A stretch of DNA of 64,000 bases. Source: Aminiphilus circumscriptus DSM 16581. Its GTDB lineage: Bacteria; Synergistota; Synergistia; Synergistales; Aminiphilaceae. A model generated the notes under the pieces. The model did not search any database, was not told the origin of the DNA, and was given only the letters and a program-made list of their open reading frames with translations. Made by a program: the position numbers and the translations under genes. Location of the stretch: contig NZ_JAFY01000005.1 in NCBI RefSeq assembly GCF_000526375.1, forward strand, positions 186,001 to 250,000, given 5' to 3'. Within the stretch, counting starts at the first letter, position 1; the number at the start of each line of letters is the position of its first letter. Below are positions 1-11,552 of this stretch, one piece after another.

Positions 1-1640
1 TTTGCCAGAACGAGGCGAACAGCCTGACCGAGGAGAAGGCGTCCCTCCTGCAGCGGCGACTCCTCGCCGAGAATCCGGTGCGCGTTGTAGAAGGCGTGGA
101 AGGCCGTGGCGAGGTCGTGGATGTAGTAGACGATCCGGTGAGGAGCGAACTCCCGGGCCGCCTTATCCACCTCCTCTGGAAAGAGCGCGAGCTTGCGCAG
201 AACCTGGTCCTCTTCGGGGGTCGCGAGGATGTTCACGTCGAACTCCTCCGGCCTCGGCAGAACCACTCCCCTGGACTCGGCTTCCCGGAAGATGCTGCAG
301 ATCCGCGCATGGGCGTACTGGACGTAGTAGACGGGATTTTCGGCACGGGCGCTCCGGGCGAGCTGGAGGTCGAAATCCAGGTGACTGTCGCTCCGGCGCA
401 TGAGGAAGAAATAGCGCGTGGCATCCACGCCAACTTCCTCGAGAATCTCGCTGAGCGTGACGAACTGCCCAGAACGCTTGGACATGGTGACCTGCTCGCC
501 GCCGCTCAGAAGGTTCACCATCTGGATGAGCAGCACCTGCAGGTCGTTGGGATCACGTCCGAGAGCCTCCACGGCGGCGCGCATGCGGGGAATGTACCCG
601 TGGTGATCGGCACCCCAGACATTGATGACGAGGTCAAATCCTCGGTCGTATTTGTCCTTGTGATAGGCCACGTCCGAGGCGAAATAAGTGGGTGCGCCGT
701 TGCTCCGGATGAGGACGCGGTCCTTTTCGTCTCCGAAGGCCGTGGCACGGAACCACACCGCTCCGTCCGCGTCGTAGGCGAATCCCCGCTCACGAAGACG
801 TTCGATCATACGGGGCACGGCATCGTTGGTGTAGAGGCTCTTCTCGGAGAACCACACGTCAAAACGCACCCCGAACTCTTCGAGACAGGCCCGAATAGAG
901 TCGAGGATCACTCGACAGGCATATTCCCGAAAAAAGGCGAGGCTCTCGTCGAGAGGAACGGAAAGAAAACGTGCCCCTTCTTCCTCGACGATCCTCGCCG
1001 CAAGCTCCTTGACGTACTCGCCGTGGTAGCCGTCCTCGGGAAAAGGTGCGAGATCGCCCCTGCCGAGGAGTTCGAAATACCTGGACTGAGCGGAACGTCC
1101 GAGGTTGTCCACCTGGAGCCCCGCGTCGTTGATGTAGTATTCGCGCTCCACGGTCCAGCCGGAAAACTCGAGAATGGCCGCCATGGCATCTCCCACGGCG
1201 GCGCCGCGGCCATGCCCCACATGGAGCGGTCCCGTTGGGTTGGCGCTGACAAACTCCACCTGGACCCTTTTCCCCATTCCACGCTGGTTTCTTCCGTAGT
1301 TCTCGTTTTTCTCGAAGATCTCCACCAGGACATCCTTCTGCCACCGCCGGTTGAGAAAAAAGTTCACGAAACCGGGACCGGCGACCTCGGCCCGCTCCAC
1401 GTAACTGTTTTCTTCCTCGGCCAGGGTGTCCACAAGGCGCTGCGCAAGATCACGAGGCTTTTCACCAAAGAGCTTCGCCGCCTGCATGGCCGCGTTGGTC
1501 GCCCAATCCCCCTGCCCTTCCCGTTTCGGGCGTTCGAGGGCGACCCGAGGCAAGTCCTCGGGAGAAACTCCTTTTTCGCCGGCGAGCCGACACAGCGCCT
1601 CGGTGATCTGTTCCGCAAGTACCTGGGATAGTTCCTTCAC
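1..1640 (-). CDS. argS: Arginyl-tRNA synthetase, C-terminus cut by window edge
   Basis: Class I aminoacyl-tRNA synthetase that charges tRNA-Arg in the cytoplasm. About 546 codons are present and the frame is still open at base 1. The family is usually 550-580 residues, so only the last few residues (after the helix ending LVLA) lie outside. The class I signature reads SANPTGPLHVGHGRGA near residue 135, followed by the typical DAGLQ and YFELLG segments. I chose a GTG start at 1640 because GGAGGT lies 9 bases upstream and the N-terminus (KELSQVLAEQIT) fits the family. The gene lies 54 bp after the DUF3857-like gene and is probably the last or a late gene of the secA transcript. Confidence 0.95.
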   Translation of the reverse strand, partial: MKELSQVLAEQITEALCRLAGEKGVSPEDLPRVALERPKREGQGDWATNAAMQAAKLFGEKPRDLAQRLVDTLAEEENSYVERAEVAGPGFVNFFLNRRWQKDVLVEIFEKNENYGRNQRGMGKRVQVEFVSANPTGPLHVGHGRGAAVGDAMAAILEFSGWTVEREYYINDAGLQVDNLGRSAQSRYFELLGRGDLAPFPEDGYHGEYVKELAARIVEEEGARFLSVPLDESLAFFREYACRVILDSIRACLEEFGVRFDVWFSEKSLYTNDAVPRMIERLRERGFAYDADGAVWFRATAFGDEKDRVLIRSNGAPTYFASDVAYHKDKYDRGFDLVINVWGADHHGYIPRMRAAVEALGRDPNDLQVLLIQMVNLLSGGEQVTMSKRSGQFVTLSEILEEVGVDATRYFFLMRRSDSHLDFDLQLARSARAENPVYYVQYAHARICSIFREAESRGVVLPRPEEFDVNILATPEEDQVLRKLALFPEEVDKAAREFAPHRIVYYIHDLATAFHAFYNAHRILGEESPLQEGRLLLGQAVRLVLA

Positions 1641-1694
1641 GTGTTCGCCACCTCCACCACGCGACGTGCGCGTCTCTTTTCTATGGTTTCGACA

Positions 1695-3581
1695 TCATCT
1701 GGCCCGAACGGGAAGCGTCTTGTTCCCCCACGAGGCCCACGCCGCGACAAGCTGCCTCAACGTCTCGCCCATGGAGGCATCTATCTGTTCGGCCTTCACC
1801 ACAAGCTTCGTCTCCCCCAGCACGGCATTACGCTTCTCGGAGAAACGGAGCGTTTCCCTCAGGGCGATCCGTCCCTCCCCTTCCCGGCTCGGAGGAAAGG
1901 AAAGCACCCGGTATCCCTCCGGAAGGGAGAGATCCAGCTTCTGCTCCACCACGAAGGGGAAACGAATCCGCTGGGGAAATTGCTCCTGCTCCAGGGCGCG
2001 GAGCCAGGGCAGTTCCACCGACGGCATGCGGACAAGCACCTGTCCAGGCGCCGAAATCCCCACGGCGGCCTGCACAGGAAAGGAGGCGCGATAACCGTAG
2101 GGATAGGTCCGAAGCGACGGCGCACCGAACACAAAGGCACTCCCCGCAGAACGCGGCAACAGGGAAAGAATCTGCGCACCGTCAGGGACTCCGCCGGGTG
2201 AAAAAAGGTCCACCCATCCTCCCCGGACCGTCACGTCGAAGGTCCCCTGGCTCATGCCGGTCTGATCCATGGAGAGAATCCATTCAAGGGAAAGGCGGTG
2301 CTCCTCCATGGCTCCGCCCGGAACAGTCCGGCTTTCCACGCCGAGTCCCTCCGCACGATAGAGGGTTTTTCCCCGGAGGGACGGCGGCACGTTCCCCGCG
2401 GCCACGTTCTGGCCCAGATCGCAATAGAAGCTTCCTCCGTTCGGAGGAGCGCATTCCAGGACGGGACGCAGCCATGCCCGGGACGTGGCGGGGGCGTCCT
2501 CCGCCAGCGGAAGCGCGGGAAGCCACCACACCACAGCCTTCCATCCCGCGTTTCGGAGCCAGGCCTTGAGCACCAGAACACGCTCCCAGGGAGTCCAGGG
2601 CCCCTCGCCCGGAATCTCCTCCGCGGAGCGAACCCAGTCCCAGGGAACGCCGAAAAGGAGCGTTTCCCCGGTGTTCATTGCGGCAAGAAGCGATTCCCCC
2701 GCCCGTGTCCTGTTGTTCATCGTCGCGGCACGGGCGAAGACTCCCTCGGGAGAAGGAATGGCGATCGTTTCCAGCTCCGCCAGAGGGCGAAGCGATTCGA
2801 AACGTCCCTTGCGGAGGCTGAAGGCCAGGGCTGGACGCTCCTTCGCGAGAAGACTGGTGCCTTTCCAGGCGGTTCTGTTCATGATGAGCCAGGAATAACA
2901 ATCCCTCGCCCCCGCTTCGCTTTTGCTCGGTTCGGGAACTCCCTCGCCTCCCCAGAGGAACGAGGCGTTCCGGGGCACTTCAACCACGTAGCGCTGTTCC
3001 CACTGGGGAAGGTCGAGTTCGAGCCAGATCAGGTCGTCCACGTTGACTCTTCTCGGATACACCTGTGTGTAGGCAAGGGTGAGAGCTGTCTGTTCTTCCA
3101 AGGGGGGAATGCGGACCTCGACGATGCGGACACCCTTCCGATCCTGTTCCTGAGGAAGCAGCGGTGACACGAGACGCCCCAGCGGAACGCTGTAGAGCGC
3201 GGCCTCGGACACCGACGCGTCGCCCCCCTCGGGAACGGGAATCTGCCAAGTGCGCCATTCCTCGGACACACCAGGCCCAAGGAGCACGACCCAACGGGAT
3301 TCGCGCACCATGTCACCGTTGGCCTCCAGACGATACCGCATTTCCCGAAGCCAGACCATGCCGGGAGCATCGCCGAAGGCACTCGTCGCCGGCGCCTCTC
3401 GGGCGAGGCGCATCACTTCCAATGCGCCGTTCCAGGCGAAGCTCCGGCCCGGAAGAAACAGCATTCCGAGGAAGAGCACCCCCAGCAAAAACGGTCGCAC
3501 TCTTTCCAGTGAACGCGCGTTCGTCGCCGCAAAAGCGGTTGAGGAACTCCTCGCGGTGCTGCCGCACATCTCCGTCGTCAT
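1695..3581 (-). CDS. Exported DUF3857-like protein
   Basis: Unassigned 628-residue protein. The N-terminus carries a signal peptide: a basic stretch (SLERVRP), a hydrophobic core (FLLGVLFLGMLFLPG) and a likely cleavage after RSFA. The rest looks like a soluble, beta-rich periplasmic protein with many Trp and Pro residues. The overall pattern recalls proteins with an N-terminal DUF3857 domain and a transglutaminase-like fold, but I cannot point to a Cys-His-Asp triad. I chose the start at 3581 because a GGGGGAGG Shine-Dalgarno site precedes it; the frame is open further upstream into the 3' end of secA. It lies 68 bp downstream of secA and 54 bp upstream of argS. The family assignment is tentative; export is well supported. 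Confidence 0.7.
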   Translation of the reverse strand: MTTEMCGSTARSSSTAFAATNARSLERVRPFLLGVLFLGMLFLPGRSFAWNGALEVMRLAREAPATSAFGDAPGMVWLREMRYRLEANGDMVRESRWVVLLGPGVSEEWRTWQIPVPEGGDASVSEAALYSVPLGRLVSPLLPQEQDRKGVRIVEVRIPPLEEQTALTLAYTQVYPRRVNVDDLIWLELDLPQWEQRYVVEVPRNASFLWGGEGVPEPSKSEAGARDCYSWLIMNRTAWKGTSLLAKERPALAFSLRKGRFESLRPLAELETIAIPSPEGVFARAATMNNRTRAGESLLAAMNTGETLLFGVPWDWVRSAEEIPGEGPWTPWERVLVLKAWLRNAGWKAVVWWLPALPLAEDAPATSRAWLRPVLECAPPNGGSFYCDLGQNVAAGNVPPSLRGKTLYRAEGLGVESRTVPGGAMEEHRLSLEWILSMDQTGMSQGTFDVTVRGGWVDLFSPGGVPDGAQILSLLPRSAGSAFVFGAPSLRTYPYGYRASFPVQAAVGISAPGQVLVRMPSVELPWLRALEQEQFPQRIRFPFVVEQKLDLSLPEGYRVLSFPPSREGEGRIALRETLRFSEKRNAVLGETKLVVKAEQIDASMGETLRQLVAAWASWGNKTLPVRAR

Positions 3582-3649
3582 GGACTTCGCCTCCCCCTGG
3601 ATCTCTTCTGAAAAACCGCCTCCTCCGAAACACATGCGCCCCCTCCGCA

Positions 3650-6337
<2,688 letters not shown>

Positions 6338-6486
6338 TTCCTCACCTCTACTGTTGTAGGAAGCATTCCTCCGACCTTCGGAAATTCCGGCTCTCCTCCG
6401 TAGCACACAGGAGACTCCGGAAAAGGACGGACGGAAAGCACTTCTCCAAGGTTATCCTCCCGGAAGATCCCTCCGGAGGACGAACC

Positions 6487-6516
6487 ATTATATGCTTCTC
6501 TGTTCGGACCCGTCAA
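6487..6516 (-). promoter_or_regulatory. Sigma-70-type promoter of secA
   Basis: On the minus strand TTGACG (6511-6516) and a perfect TATAAT (6487-6492) are separated by 18 bp. The -35 box overlaps the T-tract of the terminator of the upstream lyase gene, so termination and initiation are packed into the same bases. No other good promoter was seen before secA. Confidence 0.85.
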
Positions 6517-6550
6517 AAAAAGGGAGATACCCGAAAGGGGCATCTCCCTG
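6514..6550 (-). terminator. Rho-independent terminator of the beta-eliminating lyase gene
   Basis: On the minus strand, AGGGAGAT pairs with ATCTCCCT (plus three inner G-C pairs, one mismatch and a short loop). A run of seven T follows. It lies about 80 bp after the stop codon at 6631. Confidence 0.85.
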
Positions 6551-6630
6551 GAAGCAGGCACCACCGAACACAGCGCTCCATCCGTTTTCCCCTCTGTTCC
6601 CGCTCTTGCCCGGGGCACCTCTTTCCGACA

Positions 6631-8025
6631 CTACAATGTGTAGGGTTTCAGGTGGGCCAGGAAATGGTGGAGTCCTTTCACGGGAGGAGCATACTCCACT
6701 TTCAGGCCGTAACGAATCTTCTCCCGGCGCTTGTAGACGTTGACGATGCTTTCCGCCACGTATTCCATATGGCTGTTCGTGTAAGTGCGACGGTTGATGG
6801 CGAGACGGTAGAGTTCGAGTTTGGGGAGAATGAGCTTTCCTGTCTTCTCGTCCTCGATGGCGAAGGCGAGGGCGCCGAGGCCGATGCCGCGAATGGCTCC
6901 TTCGCGGTAGATTTCGATGGAGAGAACATCCGCCGGATAGGCCGTCTGGGGGATATGGGGCAGGAACGCCGCGGCATCGATGAAGATGGCGTGTCCTCCC
7001 GTTGGCTTCACGAAGGGGACGCCTCCCTCTTCGAGCAGATCGCCGAGATATTTCACCTGCGCCACCCGATGGGCCATGTACTGCTCGTCGGTCATCTCCC
7101 GCAATCCCTGGGCGAGCGCCTCAAGATCCCGTCCAGCGAGGCCGCCGTAGGTGGCGAACCCTTCAAAGAGAATGACCCGAGGAAGCAGCGCCTGGTAGAG
7201 CGCTTCCGTGCGACAGCAGATCATGCCACCGATGTTCACGAGAGGGTCTTTCTTGGCGGAACAGGTGATGGCGTCCGCCGTGTCCATACAGGCTCGCAGG
7301 ATCGCCGCGAGGGACATGTTCCGACACGATTCCTCCCGCATCTTGATGAACCAGGCGTTCTCCGCCATGCGGGCCGCGTCGAGAAAAAGAGGAATGCCGT
7401 GCTTTTTCGCCACCCCTGAGACAGCGCGGAGGTTTTCGAGACTCACGGGCTGGCCGCCTCCGGAATTGTTGGTGACGGTGATCATAATGAGGGGAATACG
7501 CTCCCTGCCGTACTCGGCGATGGCGCGCTCGAGTTTCGCCACATCCACGTTTCCCTTGAAGGGATGCTGTACCTCGGGCTCGAAGGCCTCGTCAATGACG
7601 CAATCCACGGGCTCGGCCTCGACGTTGAAGATATGCGCCCGAGTCGTGTCAAAGGGCATGTTGAAGGGGATGATGTCGCCCTTCTTCGCGAGGGTGCCGA
7701 AGACCACGTTCTCCGCCGCTCTGCCTTGGTGGGTGGGGATCACGTAGTCGAAGCCGAGCACGTCCTTCACCGCGTTCTTGAGGGCGAAGAAACTGTCCGC
7801 TCCGGCATAGGCCTCGTCTCCTCGCATGAGGGCGGCCCACTGCTGCTTGCTCATCGCCCCCGTGCCGGAATCGGTGAGCAGGTCAATGTAAATGTCCTCG
7901 GAGCGCAAGCCGAACATGTTGCAATGTCCAATTTCAAGGGCTTTTTCCCGCTGCGCTCCGTCCGGAACGCGGACGGGCTCCACCATTTTGATGCGGAACG
8001 GTTCGGGCATAATACGTTCTACCAT
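6631..8025 (-). CDS. PLP-dependent beta-eliminating lyase (tryptophanase / tyrosine phenol-lyase family)
   Basis: The family cleaves tryptophan to indole, or tyrosine to phenol, with release of pyruvate and ammonia; this suits amino-acid fermentation. The 464 residues match the family. PEPFRIKMVEPV, LLTDSGTGAMS, MRGDEAYAG, IPTHQGRAAE and DAARMAENAWFIK are family blocks. The PLP lysine is the second K of SAKKD near residue 259. Substrate is ambiguous. Some blocks resemble tyrosine phenol-lyase (AMSKQQWA, YGGLAGRDLEA), yet the arginine expected in the MERG segment of tyrosine phenol-lyase is absent: here the segment reads GAIRGIGLGAL, closer to tryptophanase. I chose the start at 8025 for GGAGGG upstream; an in-frame ATG at 8073 is less likely. 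It is monocistronic with its own promoter and terminator. Confidence 0.93.
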   Translation of the reverse strand: MVERIMPEPFRIKMVEPVRVPDGAQREKALEIGHCNMFGLRSEDIYIDLLTDSGTGAMSKQQWAALMRGDEAYAGADSFFALKNAVKDVLGFDYVIPTHQGRAAENVVFGTLAKKGDIIPFNMPFDTTRAHIFNVEAEPVDCVIDEAFEPEVQHPFKGNVDVAKLERAIAEYGRERIPLIMITVTNNSGGGQPVSLENLRAVSGVAKKHGIPLFLDAARMAENAWFIKMREESCRNMSLAAILRACMDTADAITCSAKKDPLVNIGGMICCRTEALYQALLPRVILFEGFATYGGLAGRDLEALAQGLREMTDEQYMAHRVAQVKYLGDLLEEGGVPFVKPTGGHAIFIDAAAFLPHIPQTAYPADVLSIEIYREGAIRGIGLGALAFAIEDEKTGKLILPKLELYRLAINRRTYTNSHMEYVAESIVNVYKRREKIRYGLKVEYAPPVKGLHHFLAHLKPYTL

Positions 8026-8129
8026 ACGACATCCCTCCACAGTGCTGTCTTTCGCTCGACTTTGGAGGCTCATCTATGATGGGGATGCGTCTCTGCTCGG
8101 TCTTGGAACAACGTGTGTTCCCTTCGCCG

Positions 8130-8158
8130 ATTGTAGGAGTAACCTTCCGTTTTGTCGA
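8130..8158 (-). promoter_or_regulatory. Promoter of the beta-eliminating lyase gene
   Basis: TCGACA (8153-8158) and TACAAT (8130-8135) are separated by exactly 17 bp on the minus strand; each box matches the consensus at 5 of 6 bases. The predicted leader is about 100 nt. It has a small GGAACA/TGTTCC hairpin but no TnaC-like Trp-containing leader peptide. Confidence 0.75.
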
Positions 8159-8198
8159 TGGAGCAAATCCGCCTCCCGGGAAACGAGTTTCTCCCGGA

Positions 8199-9437
8199 TC
8201 ACGCCTCCGCCATGAGAAGGGCGAAGACCAGGGCTTCGTCGAGCATATGGGAGATCTCCGCGTATTCGTCGGGTTGGTGGGCGTTGTCGGCCTCCCGGGC
8301 CCAGACAACGGCGGGGATACCCCGAGCCCGAAAGTATGCGGCGCATGTTCCGCCCCCGATACCACCGATCCGAGGTTCCACGTTCAGCACCACCCGCAGG
8401 GCATCCTCCATGCGCCGGACGATAGGCGCTTCCCGGGACGTCGGCATCGCGGCCTGTTCTTTTTGAAGAAATTCCGTCCGCACGGACACACCGTAGCGTT
8501 CTTCGATCCTGCGGCGCACCTCGTCCACGACGGACAGAACCGACTCAAGTGGAACCGAAGGGAGCACACGGCAGTCGAAGCAGAACACTTCCCGACCGGG
8601 AACGGTGTTCACGTTGGGGACATTCGCGCTTCTTTTCGTGGGTTCGAAGGTCGAGACCGGCGGATTGAAGAGGATGTCTTCCTCGGGAAACGCCGCGTGG
8701 AGCGCTTCGTCGAGGGCGACGGAAAAGGCGTTTGCGGCGCGGCAGGCGTTTTTGCCGAGCTGGGGCATGCTGGCGTGCACCTGGACACCCTGAACGGTAA
8801 ACTGCATCCAGAGAATGGATTTCTCGGCGATCTCGATGAAATCGCCCCGCTCGTTGCCTCCGTCGGGGACGACGAGCAGATCCTCCGAGGAAAAGAGATT
8901 CCTGTCGAGAAGGTGTCGAATGCCGTGGACACTTCCCATTTCCTCGTCCGCCACGAAACAGAGGCAAACCTCCCTGCGGGGCGTCAGACCCAACCGCTTC
9001 AGTGCCACTGCGGCATAGAGACTCGCCGCCAATTCCTGACCGTTGTCGTTGCTGCCTCTGCCGTAGACGCGCTCCTCCGTGATCCTCGGGACGAAGGGAT
9101 CTCCGCTCCAGAGCCCCCGATCCCCCTCGGGAACGACGTCGAGATGCGTGACAAACCAGAGCCTCCCCGGCTCGCGTCCTGGAATGCGCACCACCAAATT
9201 GGGACGCATCACCGAGGGATTCACCTCATCGGGAAGATCGTACCGCTCGCAGGAACCGAAACCGAGTTCGGCGATTTTCTTCTCGAGCCACGCGGCCTTT
9301 TCCATCTCTCCCGTTCCGCCATCCCCGGGCGAGACGGCAGGACGAGACACGAGGGCACAGAGGGTCTCCACCATCTCCGCCCGAAGCTTCTGTACTTCTC
9401 CACGCAGCGGCGCGCACAGGCGCTGCATTTCCTCCAC
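8199..9437 (-). CDS. M20-family metallopeptidase / amidohydrolase
   Basis: Cytoplasmic di-zinc hydrolase of the M20 (ArgE/DapE/CPG2) superfamily; substrates are dipeptides or N-acyl amino acids and cannot be fixed from sequence. Metal ligands are visible: H98-x-D100 in THLDVVPEGD, D131 in GRGSNDNGQ, the catalytic Glu pair in DEEMGS (165-166) and the later Asp in VPDGGNERGD. The lid domain is in the middle (residues 190-300). Length 412. It starts with GTG at 9437, with GGGAGG 9 bases upstream. It follows pgsA by 40 bp and probably lies on the liv transcript. Proximity to an amino-acid importer fits a role in peptide or amino-acid catabolism (inference). Confidence 0.88.
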   Translation of the reverse strand: MEEMQRLCAPLRGEVQKLRAEMVETLCALVSRPAVSPGDGGTGEMEKAAWLEKKIAELGFGSCERYDLPDEVNPSVMRPNLVVRIPGREPGRLWFVTHLDVVPEGDRGLWSGDPFVPRITEERVYGRGSNDNGQELAASLYAAVALKRLGLTPRREVCLCFVADEEMGSVHGIRHLLDRNLFSSEDLLVVPDGGNERGDFIEIAEKSILWMQFTVQGVQVHASMPQLGKNACRAANAFSVALDEALHAAFPEEDILFNPPVSTFEPTKRSANVPNVNTVPGREVFCFDCRVLPSVPLESVLSVVDEVRRRIEERYGVSVRTEFLQKEQAAMPTSREAPIVRRMEDALRVVLNVEPRIGGIGGGTCAAYFRARGIPAVVWAREADNAHQPDEYAEISHMLDEALVFALLMAEA

Positions 9438-9477
9438 GCGAACATACCTCCCTTTTTCTGAACGGGTTTGTCGCTCA

Positions 9478-10056
9478 TCAGGCTCGGATGAGAAATTCCT
9501 TTCCCTTGACCAGGTAGTCCATGCCGGACCAGACGGTGAGAATCATGGCAATCCACATGGCGACGAGACCGCCGGGGAGGTTGAAGATCATGAGGCTGAT
9601 GGCGACGATCTGGCTCACCGTCTTCGCCTTGCCGCCACCGGAGGCGGCGATGACCACGCCCTCCGCGGCGGCGAGCATGCGCAGTCCGGTGACGATGAAT
9701 TCCCTGGAGACGATGACCACCACGATCCACGAGGGAAGGCGTTGCAGTTCCACGAGAGCCACCAGCGCCGCCGTGACAAGTATTTTATCCGCCAGAGGGT
9801 CGATGAACTTCCCCAGATTCGTGACAATCCCTTTTTTTCTCGCAATGTATCCGTCCGCCGTGTCGGTGAGGGCCGCGGCAATGAAGACGATCCCCGCGAG
9901 AAGGTCGCCGTAGCTCACGTCCACGCCGAGGGCGTCGAGAGACGTGACCTGCACGTTGATCTTCATGGTGAGAAAGACCATCACCAGGGGTGCGAGAAAC
10001 ACCCTGGAGAGACTCAGCAGATTCGGCAGATTCAGTGCGTTGCCGGAAGGCACCAT
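9478..10056 (-). CDS. pgsA: CDP-diacylglycerol-glycerol-3-phosphate 3-phosphatidyltransferase
   Basis: Inner-membrane enzyme that makes phosphatidylglycerol phosphate, the first committed step to phosphatidylglycerol and cardiolipin. The CDP-alcohol phosphatidyltransferase signature DG-x2-AR-x8-G-x3-D-x3-D is complete (DGYIARKKG, then GKFIDPLADK). Four or more hydrophobic segments and 192 residues fit PgsA. A GAGGAGG site lies 8 bases before the ATG. It starts 13 bp after livF ends, so it appears coupled to the liv genes although unrelated in function. Confidence 0.93.
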   Translation of the reverse strand: MVPSGNALNLPNLLSLSRVFLAPLVMVFLTMKINVQVTSLDALGVDVSYGDLLAGIVFIAAALTDTADGYIARKKGIVTNLGKFIDPLADKILVTAALVALVELQRLPSWIVVVIVSREFIVTGLRMLAAAEGVVIAASGGGKAKTVSQIVAISLMIFNLPGGLVAMWIAMILTVWSGMDYLVKGKEFLIRA

Positions 10057-10069
10057 CGCGTTTTCCTCC

Positions 10070-10774
10070 TCATCCTCCCAGATAGGCCTCGCGCACTCTG
10101 GGATCGGCGATGAGCTGCTCCCCCGTTCCTTCGAGAACGACGCTCCCTACTTCGAGGACATAGGCATAGTGGGCGATTTTGAGTGCCGCGTAGGCATTCT
10201 GCTCCACCAGGAGCACCGTCTTGCCCTCGCCGTTGATGGCGGCGATGATCTCGAAGACTTCGCGGACCAGAAGCGGTGCCAGCCCCAGAGAGGGTTCGTC
10301 CATCATGATGAGTTCAGGCCTGCTCATGAGCGCCCGCCCAAGGGCGAGCATCTGCTGCTCGCCTCCCGAGAGCGTTCCGCCTTTCTGCCAGGCACGCTCG
10401 CGAAGACGAGGAAATAGTTCGAAAACCCAGTCCATGTCGGAGCGGATACCCGCCGCATCGGTCCTCGCGTAGGCCCCCAGCTTCAGGTTCTCCTCCACGC
10501 TGAGCTGCGGAAAGATGCGCCGCCCCTCGGGAACCATGGCGATTCCGGCGCGGACGATGTGCTCCGGCGAACGATGGAGAATGTCCTCCTCCTTGTAGAG
10601 GATTCTTCCTTTCTTTTGACGTACGAGCCCCGCAATGGCCCGGAGAGTGCTGCTCTTGCCCGCGCCGTTGGCACCGATGAGCGTGACGATCTTCCCCTGG
10701 GGGACCTCGATGGAAATACCCTTGATGGCATGGATGCCCCCGTAATGGACGTGCAGATTCTCAATTCTAAGCAT
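10070..10774 (-). CDS. livF: Branched-chain amino-acid ABC transporter ATPase LivF
   Basis: One of two ATPases energising the LivHM permease. The 234-residue protein has Walker A GANGAGKSS, a Q-loop, the signature LSGGEQQML and Walker B ELIMMDEPSLGL, then the H-loop. The motif VLEVGSVVLEGTGEQL near the C-terminus is typical of LivF. Its ATG at 10774 lies inside the end of livG (8-nt overlap), indicating translational coupling. Confidence 0.95.
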   Translation of the reverse strand: MLRIENLHVHYGGIHAIKGISIEVPQGKIVTLIGANGAGKSSTLRAIAGLVRQKKGRILYKEEDILHRSPEHIVRAGIAMVPEGRRIFPQLSVEENLKLGAYARTDAAGIRSDMDWVFELFPRLRERAWQKGGTLSGGEQQMLALGRALMSRPELIMMDEPSLGLAPLLVREVFEIIAAINGEGKTVLLVEQNAYAALKIAHYAYVLEVGSVVLEGTGEQLIADPRVREAYLGG

Positions 10775-11552
10775 GGACGGGGGTCTCCTCTCCGAGATAG
10801 GCTTCGATGACCTTCGGATTCGACCGAATGGCTGCGGGCTCTCCCTCGGCGATGCAGACGCCGTAGTCGAGAACCCAGATGTGCTCGCACACGCCCATGA
10901 CAACTTTCATGTCATGCTCGATGAGAAGGATCGTAAGGGAAAAACGGTCCCGAATGTTCCGAATAAACGCCATGAGCGCTTCGGATTCCTGAGGATTCAT
11001 GCCTGCCGCAGGCTCGTCGAGGAGAAGGAATCTGGGGTTCGTGGCAAGGGCCCGGGCGATCTCCAGACGGCGCTGTGCCCCGTAGGGAAGGCTGTCCGCC
11101 TGCTCCGAAGCGAGATGAACAAGTCCAACCGCATCCAAGAGAGAGAGGGAGCGCTCCCGAAGGTCCCGTTCCTCCCGAATCGCCGAGGGGAGTCCCAGGG
11201 CTTTCCCCCACCACGGGGAAGTCTGACGGACATGTCCGGCGATCATCACGTTCTGCAGAACCGTCTCGTTTTTGAAGAGGCGGATGTTCTGAAACGTGCG
11301 GGCAATCCCCCTGACGCAGACTTTGTGCGGCGGCAAGCCGGTGATGTCCACTCCCTGAAAGAGCACCTGTCCCTCCGTGGGAACGTAGAAGCCCGTGATC
11401 ATGTTGAAACAGGTGGTCTTGCCCGCACCGTTGGGACCGATGAGCCCCACGATGCGTCCTTCCTGGACGCGGGCGGAGAACTTCTGCACGGCGGTGAGGC
11501 CGCCGAAGCGCATGGTAAGATTCTTCGTCTCCAGCACGACGCCGTTGCTCAC
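10767..11552 (-). CDS. livG: Branched-chain amino-acid ABC transporter ATPase LivG
   Basis: Second ATPase of the importer. The 261 residues include Walker A GPNGAGKTTC, Walker B RFLLLDEPAAGMNP and IEHDMKVVMGVCEHIWVLD, which is characteristic of LivG. The signature motif is degenerate (LPYGAQRRLE), as is common in LivG proteins. The start overlaps the livM stop by ATGA. Confidence 0.95.
   Translation of the reverse strand: MSNGVVLETKNLTMRFGGLTAVQKFSARVQEGRIVGLIGPNGAGKTTCFNMITGFYVPTEGQVLFQGVDITGLPPHKVCVRGIARTFQNIRLFKNETVLQNVMIAGHVRQTSPWWGKALGLPSAIREERDLRERSLSLLDAVGLVHLASEQADSLPYGAQRRLEIARALATNPRFLLLDEPAAGMNPQESEALMAFIRNIRDRFSLTILLIEHDMKVVMGVCEHIWVLDYGVCIAEGEPAAIRSNPKVIEAYLGEETPVHA

Noticed and set aside
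78-1631. 517-codon plus-strand frame antisense to argS
   Set aside because: The minus strand clearly encodes ArgS with the HVGH motif; the plus frame is a shadow.
8026-8122. TnaC-like leader peptide before the lyase gene
   Set aside because: No short frame with a key Trp codon is present; only a small hairpin.
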